Assembly: GCA_900756545.1 (NCBI GenBank)
Contig: CAAEKO010000036.1
Span: 1-24,969 of the forward strand
Direction: 5' to 3'
Length of the DNA: 24,969 bases
Origin: Clostridia bacterium
Lineage (GTDB): Bacteria; Bacillota; Clostridia; UBA1381
A program made the translations under genes and the position numbers. This document shows, piece after piece, positions 15,267 to 22,151 of the stretch (position 1 is the first letter of the stretch; every line of letters begins with the position of its first letter). Under the pieces are notes generated by a model. It did no database searches, was not told the DNA's origin, and worked only from the letters and a program-made list of their open reading frames with translations.

Positions 15267-16359
15267 CAAGAAAAAAGTAGGCGGCAAGCTTGCTCGGCGA
15301 ATGTTCGTCCGATTTGTTGCGACAATGATTATTTTCTCCATAGCACTGGTAGCGGCGCTGTATGGCGGTATGATTCTTTGCAGCATGCTTACGTGGCCCC
15401 CAACCAGTTTTTTATATCAAATGCTAAAGCTGATCGACTTTCATCAGGTAGAATTTCTAATTTTGTGCTGGCTATTTGGTTTTGTTGTGATTTTGTTTTT
15501 CTACTGGAAAAAATCTTTCGATTATATTGATACAATCGCACAGGCCGGCAACAAACTCATTACAGAGGATGAAGAATTCATTCACCTGCCCGCCGACCTT
15601 AAGCCGGTGGAAGACATTATGAACCAGGCAAAGCTGAATGCCGTCCGAGGAAGCCGTCTTGCCAAAGAAGCAGAACAGCGAAAAAACGATCTAATTGTCT
15701 ATCTCGCCCACGACCTGAAAACACCCCTAACCTCCGTAATCGGCTATTTAACGCTCCTGCGGGATGAACAAGCTATTTCCCCTGCCCTGCGGGAAAAATA
15801 TACCGCCATATCGCTGGACAGGGCTGAACGGCTGGAGGACTTGATTAACGAGTTTTTTGAGATCACACGCTTTAACCTAAGCCATTTAACACTGGAATAT
15901 AGCATGGTGAATCTTACAAGGATGCTGGAGCAGATTGCTTTTGAGTTCAAGCCCGTGCTTTCGGAGAAAAACCTTGAAATTAATCTACAGTTGGATTCAG
16001 ATATGGAGATTAACTGTGACGTCGATAAAATGGAACGGGTATTCGATAATCTGATCCGGAACGCCGTCAGCTACAGTTACGAAAACACAGCCATCGAAAT
16101 CGGGGCTGGTCAAAGGCCTGATGGTGTTTATCTGCGGTTTTTAAACCGCGGTAAGACCATTCCCCAGGAAAAGCTGGGCCGGATTTTTGAGCAGTTTTAC
16201 AGGCTGGATGAATCCCGTGGCACAAAATCCGGTGGTGCGGGCCTTGGGCTTGCCATTGCAAAAGAGATCATAGATCTGCATGGCGGTACGATCAATGTGC
16301 AGAGCAAGGATGAAACAGTAGAATTTAGTCTATTTCTACCTACCGTCAGAAAATTGTAA
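15259..16359 (+). CDS. vanS: VanS-type sensor histidine kinase
   Basis: This 366-residue membrane kinase has two membrane helices (about 17-42 and 66-83) around a short outer loop of about 23 residues. A HAMP-like linker, the H box with His151 (YLAHDLKTPLTSVIGY), the N box (NLIRNAVSYS), the F box (IFEQFYRLDESRG) and G2 (GGAGLGLAIAKEI) follow. The usual G1 DxGxG is replaced by NRGKTI, which is also seen in known VanS proteins. The chosen start is TTG at 15259, overlapping vanR; the ribosome binding site is poor. An ATG at 15301 would remove 14 residues of the basic N-terminus and is the alternative. It likely senses vancomycin or the cell-wall damage it causes. Confidence 0.9.
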   Translation: MNSKKKVGGKLARRMFVRFVATMIIFSIALVAALYGGMILCSMLTWPPTSFLYQMLKLIDFHQVEFLILCWLFGFVVILFFYWKKSFDYIDTIAQAGNKLITEDEEFIHLPADLKPVEDIMNQAKLNAVRGSRLAKEAEQRKNDLIVYLAHDLKTPLTSVIGYLTLLRDEQAISPALREKYTAISLDRAERLEDLINEFFEITRFNLSHLTLEYSMVNLTRMLEQIAFEFKPVLSEKNLEINLQLDSDMEINCDVDKMERVFDNLIRNAVSYSYENTAIEIGAGQRPDGVYLRFLNRGKTIPQEKLGRIFEQFYRLDESRGTKSGGAGLGLAIAKEIIDLHGGTINVQSKDETVEFSLFLPTVRKL

Positions 16360-16405
16360 GATTTTTATCAGAAAATAAATAGAATGCCTTAGTGAAAAAC
16401 GAAAG

Positions 16406-16460
16406 AAAAATACGTTTGGATTTGATATGATCAATACATCGAATTCAAACGTATTTTTTT
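16406..16460 (+). terminator. long hairpin with T run between vanS and vanG
   Basis: AAAAATACGTTTG (16406-16418) is exactly complementary to CAAACGTATTTTT (16446-16458). The stem extends inward for 8 more pairs (16419-16426 with 16438-16445, two of them G-U), leaving an 11-base loop. The right arm ends in seven T. It could terminate vanRS transcripts, and as DNA it is also a large dyad that might bind VanR. It takes up most of the 16360-16481 gap. Confidence 0.65.
16423..16431 (+). promoter_or_regulatory. candidate vanG promoter inside the hairpin
   Basis: TGATATGAT is an extended -10 (TGn plus TATGAT, 16426-16431) with no recognisable -35, as expected for an activator-dependent promoter. 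RNA starting near 16438 would lack the left arm and could not form the terminator. Confidence 0.5.
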
Positions 16461-16481
16461 GATGAAAAGGAGTGTTTACAA

Positions 16482-17534
16482 ATGAGAAAACAAAAAATTG
16501 CATTATTATTCGGCGGCTGCTCGCCAGAATACGGAGTTTCGCTGGAATCAGCTTATGCGGTCATTACTGCCATTCCTCAGGATCAATATGAAGCAATCCT
16601 GATCGGAATCACAAAAGAAGGCGGCTGGTACCGCTTTTATGGCAGCCCGGAAAAAATTAAGGCGGATACCTGGCATCTTCATCCAGAGCAATACGTCCCT
16701 GTTGTGGTTTCCCCCAACCGTGCCATACACAAGCTTATTGAGCTGCACAACAGCGGAATCCGGGAAACTCTGATTGACGCTGCTTTCATCATCATGCATG
16801 GTAAAAATGGCGAAGACGGGACTGTGCAGGGGATTTTTGAAACGGCTGGCATTCCGATCATTGGCTGCGGAACACTCTCCTCCGCACTGTGCATGGATAA
16901 GGTGCGCTCTCACCGTTTAGCGGCGGAGGCTGGTATCCGCGTGCCAGAATCAGTGGTCTTCGATGAAATTCCCACTAAAAAGGAATTAGTCAATCAAACA
17001 CAAAAGCTTTCTTATCCGTTTTTTGTCAAACCCGTCCGCGCAGGCTCAAGCTTTGGGATTAGGAAAATATTATCAGAAACCGAGCTTTTGGATGCTGTGG
17101 AAAATGCGTTTTTATATGATTCCCAAGTTATCGTGGAGGAATGTATTTCTGGTTTTGAGGTTGGCTGTGCCGTCTTAGGCACACAGACGCTTCTATTGGG
17201 GGCAGTGGACGAGATTGAGCTTTCAGACGGATTTTTTGACTATAAAGAAAAGTATACCCTGCAAACCTCAAAGATCCACATGCCTGCCCGGATCACGCCA
17301 GACGATGCCCGGCGCATCCAATCAGCCGCCGCTTTATTGTACCGAATTATGGGATGCGCTGTTTTTGCCCGGGTGGACATGTTTTTTACACCGGAAAAAG
17401 AAATCGTGTTCAATGAAATTAACACAATCCCTGGTTTTACCGCCCACAGCCGGTATCCGAACATGATGCGCGGGGCGGGCCTGTCTTTCTCAGAGGTTGT
17501 TGAGCGAATCATCAAGGAGGCGCTGGAGCCATGA
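16482..17534 (+). CDS. vanG: D-alanine-D-serine ligase, VanG type
   Basis: This 350-residue cytosolic ATP-grasp ligase joins D-Ala to D-Ser to make the vancomycin-resistant peptidoglycan terminus. The N-terminus ALLFGGCSPEYGVSLESAYA is the signature of the VanC/E/G branch; D-Ala-D-Ala ligases usually have EHEVS. ATP-grasp features are FFVKPVRAGSSFGI (180-193), VIVEECISGFEVGCAV (216-231) and the Mg-binding NEINTIPGFT (311-320). The omega-loop motif is FDYKEKYTL: EKY at 256-258 fits D-Ser ligases and not the D-Lac type. AAAGGAG lies 9 bases before the ATG. The stop overlaps vanXY by 4 bases. Activity on D-Ser is inferred from these motifs and from the neighbouring racemase. Confidence 0.94.
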   Translation: MRKQKIALLFGGCSPEYGVSLESAYAVITAIPQDQYEAILIGITKEGGWYRFYGSPEKIKADTWHLHPEQYVPVVVSPNRAIHKLIELHNSGIRETLIDAAFIIMHGKNGEDGTVQGIFETAGIPIIGCGTLSSALCMDKVRSHRLAAEAGIRVPESVVFDEIPTKKELVNQTQKLSYPFFVKPVRAGSSFGIRKILSETELLDAVENAFLYDSQVIVEECISGFEVGCAVLGTQTLLLGAVDEIELSDGFFDYKEKYTLQTSKIHMPARITPDDARRIQSAAALLYRIMGCAVFARVDMFFTPEKEIVFNEINTIPGFTAHSRYPNMMRGAGLSFSEVVERIIKEALEP

Positions 17535-18277
17535 AAATGATAACACTTCCCCATGATGCAATTTACACAGGGCCATTGATATTAGTCAACAGACAGCATC
17601 CCGTTCGGGCAAACTATCTTTCCAGTATAAGATTATCTGCCATGGATACCGCTGTCACGCTGGAATCCACAGCCGCAAACTTGCTGGCTGCCTGCTTAGA
17701 GGCAATCGGAAGCGGAGGCAAGCTTGCTTTTGTCAGCGGTTACCGTACACATGCCGAACAGGTGGATTTATATGAAAAATCTATTATTGAAAATGGCCCG
17801 GTATTTACTAAAAAATATGTCGCACAGCCAGGAGCAAGTGAACACGAAACCGGCCTTGCCATTGATCTTGGTTTGAATAGCAGTGTTATTGACTTTATCC
17901 GGCCTGCGTTTCCAAATGAGGGAATCTGCGCCAAATTTGCCAAAAATGCCACTAAATATGGATTTATCCGTCGTTATATAGAAGAAAAACAATTGCATAC
18001 CGGTATCGCGGAAGAGCCATGGCATTTCCGCTATGTGGGCCGTCCCCATGCGCAGATTATGAAAGAGCTTGGCCTTTGCCTGGAGGAGTATATCGCTTTT
18101 TTAAAGAATTTCAAATATATGGGCAAGCATTATATCACATCGGATAATGGCCGCAGCGCCGAGGTCTTTTATGTCCGCGCCGGAGAAAAAGAAACTATCC
18201 TTTCTATGCCGGACAGCGGTTATTTCCAGATATCCGGCAATAACGACGATGGTTTTATCGTCACGTACTGGAGGTGA
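17531..18277 (+). CDS. vanXY: D,D-peptidase VanXY (dipeptidase/carboxypeptidase)
   Basis: This 248-residue zinc peptidase removes D-Ala-D-Ala dipeptide and the terminal D-Ala of wall precursors, leaving only D-Ala-D-Ser ends. Zinc-site motifs are SEHETGLAID (103-112; His105, Asp112) and EEPWH (161-165; catalytic Glu162, ligand His165). SGYRTHAEQ (69-77) is the other conserved strand of the VanX/VanY (M15) family. There is no signal peptide or membrane anchor, so it is cytosolic like VanXY and unlike VanY. The length fits VanXY of VanG clusters, which is longer than VanXY of the VanC type; the extra C-terminal part (about 195-248) has no motif I know. The ATG lies in the ATGA overlap with vanG, and AAGGAGG is 10 bases upstream. 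Confidence 0.93.
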   Translation: MKMITLPHDAIYTGPLILVNRQHPVRANYLSSIRLSAMDTAVTLESTAANLLAACLEAIGSGGKLAFVSGYRTHAEQVDLYEKSIIENGPVFTKKYVAQPGASEHETGLAIDLGLNSSVIDFIRPAFPNEGICAKFAKNATKYGFIRRYIEEKQLHTGIAEEPWHFRYVGRPHAQIMKELGLCLEEYIAFLKNFKYMGKHYITSDNGRSAEVFYVRAGEKETILSMPDSGYFQISGNNDDGFIVTYWR

Positions 18278-18282
18278 TTGGG

Positions 18283-20373
18283 ATGACAAAAAGACAACCA
18301 GCCGTTTTCGACGCCACCCGAATCGTCGCGGCGTTTTTTGTAATCGCCATTCACACCTCTCCGCTTTTATCCTGGAACGCCGAGGCGGACTTTATTTTGA
18401 CGAGGATTATCGCACGGTTTGCCGTTCCGCTTTTCCTCATGCTTTCCGGCTATTTCCTTCGACCGGACAAGCCTGGAAAGCTGCTCAAAAAAACAGCTAT
18501 GCTCTACGCAGGTTCTATAATACTCTATCTGCCGCTGAATCTGTATACTAGCTACTTCTCAACCAACGGAATAGCTAATATTATCAAGGATATTCTTTTT
18601 AATGGTACATTTTATCACCTTTGGTATCTGCCCGCTTTGCTTTTAGGGGTAAGCGTCACCATATTTCTTGTCCGCCGGCTGAGACTCCGGGCGGCAGGCA
18701 TGGTCGCTGGATTTTTATATATCATCGGGCTGTTTGGTGATAGTTACTATGGATTGATCGTACGGCTGCCTATAGCAGAAGTGGTCTATGCCTACATGTT
18801 TCAAATTTTTGAATATACCCGGAACGGCCTGTTTTTTGCTCCGCTGTTTCTTATTTTAGGCATATATGCTGCCCAGAAACAGATAGCGTCTGGCCTTAAA
18901 ATCTATGCGGGACTTTCGGTCAGCTTTTTACTGCTTTTAACTGAAGGGCTGATTTTACACCACTACACCCTTCAGCGCCACGACAGTATGTATATTTTTT
19001 TAGTACCTTTTATGTACTTTTTCTTTATAATATTAGCGCATTTCAATCAGGGAAACAGCAAAACCAAGCGTTCTCTGGCTATGATGATTTATATCCTTCA
19101 TCCCTGGTGTATTGTCCTTGTCCGAGGATTCGCGAAATTAACAGACCTGCAGTTTTTACTGCTGGATGACAGCCTGGTTTATTTTCTGGCTGTCAGTGTA
19201 ATCGCTTTTTGCTTGTCTGTGTTTTTACTTTTGATGTACAACCGTATAAAAAAGGACGCCCCCGCAGCTGACGGTCGAGCTTGGATCGAAGTAGATACAA
19301 ATGCACTTTACCGCAATGCCCAGCATTTGCAAAAGTGTCTGCCGGAAAAATGCCGGCTTATGGCGGTAGTCAAAGCTGACGCTTATGGCCACAGCGTAAA
19401 CATCACAATTCCCGCTCTGCGAAAAGCGGGCGTCAGAGCGTTTGCCGTAGCTACATTAGCCGAAGGAATCGAACTCCGTAAACTGCATGTCAAGGACGAT
19501 ATCCTGATTTTAGGCTATACTTCACCGCAGAATGCCCCCTATATCCAATGCTACAATTTGACACAGACCATATGCAGTCTTGCCTATGCGGCAGAATTAA
19601 ACCAGCAAAATGTAAATATAAAAGCACATATTAAGGTGGATACGGGAATGCATCGGTTAGGCATTTCCTACGCGGATAAATCCGAAATAAAGGCCATTTT
19701 CCAATACCGTAATCTGCAAATAACCGGCATATATTCTCATCTAAGCGTATCAGATAGCCTTGCGGCAGAGAATACAGCCTTTACAGAAAATCAAATCGAA
19801 GGTTTTTTCCGTTTGATTAGAGCCTTAAAAAATGATGGGATTGACCCCGGTGCTGTCCATATTCAGTCAACCTATGGAATTTTAAATTATTCCGGCTTAC
19901 CCTGTGACTATGCCCGTGCAGGGATCGGCATTTATGGCGTATTAAGTCAACCCGGTGCAACAAGGAAAAAAATAGAACTCGTTTCTGCATTATCCCTGAA
20001 AGCCAGGATAGCCGACATAAAAAATGTATGCGCTTGGGAAAGCGTTGGGTATGGTCGGATTTTTCAGACTACACGAGATACAAAAATTGCTGTGATCTCC
20101 ATCGGTTATGCTGATGGTATTCCCAGGAATTGGAGCAACGGATATATATTGATTCATGGTCAGGCTGCGCCTGTCATCGGACGGGTATGCATGGATCAAT
20201 TTATGGTTGATATTTCTGAAATCCAAAATGTTCAGCCTGGCGATATTGCTACAATCATCGGTAAGGACGGCAATGCAGAAATCCGCTGTGAGGACTTTGC
20301 CAGCCAATGCAGTACAATTACGAACGATATTCTTTCTCGCTTAGGTCCGCGGCTGCCACGGATTGAAATTTAG
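18283..20373 (+). CDS. vanT: membrane-bound serine racemase VanT
   Basis: The product (696 residues) supplies D-Ser for VanG. The N-terminal half (about 1-325) is an acyltransferase-3-like membrane domain of about ten helices (FDATRIVAAFFVIAIHTSPL, VPLFLMLSGYFL), proposed to import L-Ser. The C-terminal half (about 334-696) is an alanine-racemase-fold, PLP-dependent enzyme: WIEVDTNALYRN, PLP lysine Lys364 in VVKADAYGHS, second catalytic base Tyr590 in SVGYGRIF, and GRVCMDQFMVDIS. Near the end, TITNDIL places Asn681 where I recall alanine racemases having Tyr and VanT of VanG clusters having Asn, which favours serine. The ATG at 18283 has GGAGGTGA 5 bases ahead; an in-frame GTG at 18274 lies inside that site and is rejected. 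It is the last van gene. Confidence 0.94.
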   Translation: MTKRQPAVFDATRIVAAFFVIAIHTSPLLSWNAEADFILTRIIARFAVPLFLMLSGYFLRPDKPGKLLKKTAMLYAGSIILYLPLNLYTSYFSTNGIANIIKDILFNGTFYHLWYLPALLLGVSVTIFLVRRLRLRAAGMVAGFLYIIGLFGDSYYGLIVRLPIAEVVYAYMFQIFEYTRNGLFFAPLFLILGIYAAQKQIASGLKIYAGLSVSFLLLLTEGLILHHYTLQRHDSMYIFLVPFMYFFFIILAHFNQGNSKTKRSLAMMIYILHPWCIVLVRGFAKLTDLQFLLLDDSLVYFLAVSVIAFCLSVFLLLMYNRIKKDAPAADGRAWIEVDTNALYRNAQHLQKCLPEKCRLMAVVKADAYGHSVNITIPALRKAGVRAFAVATLAEGIELRKLHVKDDILILGYTSPQNAPYIQCYNLTQTICSLAYAAELNQQNVNIKAHIKVDTGMHRLGISYADKSEIKAIFQYRNLQITGIYSHLSVSDSLAAENTAFTENQIEGFFRLIRALKNDGIDPGAVHIQSTYGILNYSGLPCDYARAGIGIYGVLSQPGATRKKIELVSALSLKARIADIKNVCAWESVGYGRIFQTTRDTKIAVISIGYADGIPRNWSNGYILIHGQAAPVIGRVCMDQFMVDISEIQNVQPGDIATIIGKDGNAEIRCEDFASQCSTITNDILSRLGPRLPRIEI

Positions 20374-20380
20374 ATTTTTT

Positions 20381-20542
20381 ATGCTGGCTTTTCGGATATT
20401 ATTCAGCTATATTATCGGTTATCGTTTGGGAATGGGAGCAATCGGCATATGGATCGCTATGATCATCGACTGGATCTTCCGGGCTGCATTCTTTGTAGGC
20501 AGGGCCATATCCGGCAAATGGAAAAATAAATGTTTTATATAA
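20381..20542 (+). pseudogene. C-terminal remnant of MATE-family efflux transporter
   Basis: Directly after vanT (stop at 20373) a frame of 53 codons reads MLAFRILFSYIIGYRLGMG, then IGIWIAMIIDWIFRAAFFVG, then RAISGKWKNKCFI and stop. This matches the last membrane helices and basic tail common to clostridial MATE (NorM/DinF-like) drug/sodium antiporters, with WIAMxxDWxxRAxxF as the tell-tale. The family is about 450 residues, so roughly nine tenths are missing. No N-terminal part was found upstream of vanR or elsewhere. There is no ribosome binding site of note before the ATG, so it is probably not translated as a useful protein. It is best read as the scar of an insertion or deletion that joined the van cluster to this locus. 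Confidence 0.75.
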
Positions 20543-20543
20543 A

Positions 20544-20574
20544 TAAAAGAGGTAAACAAAGTTTACCTCTTTTA
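20544..20574. terminator. bidirectional terminator between van cluster and rpiB
   Basis: TAAAAGAGGTAAAC (20544-20557) and its exact reverse complement (20561-20574) flank a 3-base loop. The stem is 14 bp and ends in a T-rich stretch on either strand. It abuts the rpiB stop codon. Confidence 0.88.
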
Positions 20575-21012
20575 TCATTCATTTTCTAATGCATAAATTT
20601 TATCGATCCTCTTCTGATGCCGACCGCCTTCAAATTCAGCGTCCAGCCACGCGTCCACGATCATAAATGCCAACTCACGCCCTGTCACTCTGCCGCCTAA
20701 GCAAATAATATTCGCGTTATTATGCCGTTTTGTCATCTGCGCACTGTACACGTCAGAACACAGGGCAGCCCGTATCCCTTTGATTTTGTTCGCCGCAATA
20801 GATATACCAATGCCTGTACCGCAGATAAGAATCCCATTTTCACATTCTCCATCAGCGACTGCCTTTCCAACTTTTTGGGCAATATCCGGATAATCTACAC
20901 TGTTTTCATCATAACAGCCAAAATCCCGGTATTCAACTCCCTGTTCCTTTAAATGCGCCATGATATGGGTTTTCAGTTCAAACCCGCCGTGATCACTGCC
21001 GATTGCTAACAT
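20575..21012 (-). CDS. rpiB: ribose-5-phosphate isomerase B
   Basis: This 145-residue RpiB/LacAB-family isomerase interconverts ribose 5-phosphate and ribulose 5-phosphate in the pentose phosphate pathway. Motifs are IGSDHGGFELK (His8), the active-site loop ILICGTGIGISIAANK (Cys64) and the His97 region KRHNNANIICLGGR. GGAGGAG lies 7 bases before the ATG at 21012. The frame is open further upstream to 21279, but that extension lies antiparallel in frame terms within tsaB and has no family similarity, so I reject it. It overlaps tsaB by 20 bases and ends the minus-strand operon. A close relative such as allose-6-phosphate isomerase or a LacAB subunit is possible, but the lone short protein favours RpiB. 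Confidence 0.94.
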   Translation of the reverse strand: MLAIGSDHGGFELKTHIMAHLKEQGVEYRDFGCYDENSVDYPDIAQKVGKAVADGECENGILICGTGIGISIAANKIKGIRAALCSDVYSAQMTKRHNNANIICLGGRVTGRELAFMIVDAWLDAEFEGGRHQKRIDKIYALENE

Positions 21013-21709
21013 TTGCTTTCTCCTCCAATTCCCGCTCCGCCTGCGGCTTACGCAGATACATCGGAGCCAGCTCGTAATAATTCTGGTAATTTCCTGTTTT
21101 ATAAATCTCCGCTGCGGCAAGCGCCACAGAGGCGGCTCTTTGCATATTGCAATTCTGCGGGGCAAAAATGGCCTGATCGCCAAGCTGTTCCCGAATAAAA
21201 TCCTTATGCATTGGAACACCATCCCCCAAAAAAACCACAGGTTCACCATTTTTGCGCAATTCTCCAATGCATTCCGCAATGCTTACTGCCCGGGGCTGAA
21301 TAATCTCCTTGACTGTGCCTTTCTGCCACTGATATACCCCATTATATACCTGTGCCCGCCGCGCATCCATGATAGGTGACAGCATATATTCACAAAACGG
21401 TAGATTGTAGGCCATAGCAAGCAAAGTGCTGATCCCGACTGTCGGCTTCTGTAACGCGTGGGCAAGCCCTTTCACTGTCGCCACGCCAATCCGAAGCCCG
21501 GTAAACGAACCCGGTCCATTGGCAACCGCAAATAAATCTATATCCCCCGGCATAAGCTGCGCACTCTGAAAGAGCTCGTCGATCATTGGCATCAGCTTTT
21601 CAGAATGGTTTTTTTTGTGGTTCAGGGTAAATTCGCATATCAATTTATCGCCCTCAGCAATGGCTGCTGATGCAACACTGGCGGAGCTATCCACCGCTAA
21701 AATTTTCAT
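20993..21709 (-). CDS. tsaB: tRNA threonylcarbamoyladenosine synthesis protein TsaB
   Basis: This 238-residue ASKHA-fold protein works with TsaD and TsaE to transfer threonylcarbamoyl to A37 of ANN-reading tRNAs. The N-terminus MKILAVDSSASVASAAI is the actin-like phosphate-1 strand. HSEKLMPMIDELF and the family signature ANGPGSFTGLRIGVATVKGL follow. It lacks the metal-binding HxxxH of TsaD, as expected for TsaB. GGAG precedes the ATG. It overlaps tsaE by 4 bases and rpiB by 20 bases. In many Bacillota tsaB is followed by rimI and tsaD; here rpiB takes that place, so tsaD must be elsewhere. Confidence 0.96.
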   Translation of the reverse strand: MKILAVDSSASVASAAIAEGDKLICEFTLNHKKNHSEKLMPMIDELFQSAQLMPGDIDLFAVANGPGSFTGLRIGVATVKGLAHALQKPTVGISTLLAMAYNLPFCEYMLSPIMDARRAQVYNGVYQWQKGTVKEIIQPRAVSIAECIGELRKNGEPVVFLGDGVPMHKDFIREQLGDQAIFAPQNCNMQRAASVALAAAEIYKTGNYQNYYELAPMYLRKPQAERELEEKANVSNRQ

Positions 21710-22140
21710 ATTTCTCTCTCCACTTTTTTGATTTGTATACGCCGAAAGTTTTCGTCTTCAGTATCCTCTTTGCTGATCTGGATATCATATCGGCTGTCCG
21801 GCAGAATATCGCGGATCATTTCCGGCCACTCAATCACAGTCACACCATCGCCGTACACATACTCTTCATAGCCGATTTCGACCATCTCGTCACAATCTGC
21901 AATTCGATAAACGTCAAAATGAAATAGTGGTAAACGCCCCTCATAACAGTTAACGACAGTAAATGTAGGACTAGAAACAATGCCCTCAATACCCAATCCA
22001 GCGGCAAGACCCTGTACGAATGCCGTCTTTCCCACACCCAGATTCCCATACAGGCATAAAACATCTCCCGGCCTTAATTCCCCAGCCAGGGTTATAGCTA
22101 TATTTTTAGTTTCCAACGGACTGTTTGAAATATACTCCAT
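21706..22140 (-). CDS. tsaE: tRNA threonylcarbamoyladenosine synthesis ATPase TsaE
   Basis: This 144-residue P-loop ATPase drives the TsaB-TsaD complex through its t6A cycle. Walker A is GNLGVGKT (32-39), and the family motif SSPTFTVVNCYEG (about 57-69) and FHFDVYRIAD (about 74-83) follow, then VIEWPEMI (about 103-110). The ATG is preceded by GAGG about 6 bases upstream and lies 11 bases after fhs. The length and motifs are normal for the family (formerly YjeE/YdiB). Confidence 0.96.
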   Translation of the reverse strand: MEYISNSPLETKNIAITLAGELRPGDVLCLYGNLGVGKTAFVQGLAAGLGIEGIVSSPTFTVVNCYEGRLPLFHFDVYRIADCDEMVEIGYEEYVYGDGVTVIEWPEMIRDILPDSRYDIQISKEDTEDENFRRIQIKKVEREI

Positions 22141-22151
22141 ACTATTCCTCG

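Noticed and set aside
16354..16381. Weak promoter TTGTAA with a 16-base spacer and TAAATA after vanS
   Set aside because: Both boxes and the spacing are poor and the start would lie upstream of the hairpin; not supported well enough to list.
14393..20574. Insertion sequences, integrase, attachment sites or direct repeats around the van cluster
   Set aside because: I looked at both flanks and saw none; the only sign of rearrangement is the MATE remnant.
21013..21279. N-terminal extension of RpiB within tsaB
   Set aside because: The extension has no RpiB similarity, and the ATG at 21012 is preceded by GGAGGAG and begins the conserved MLAIGSDHGG.
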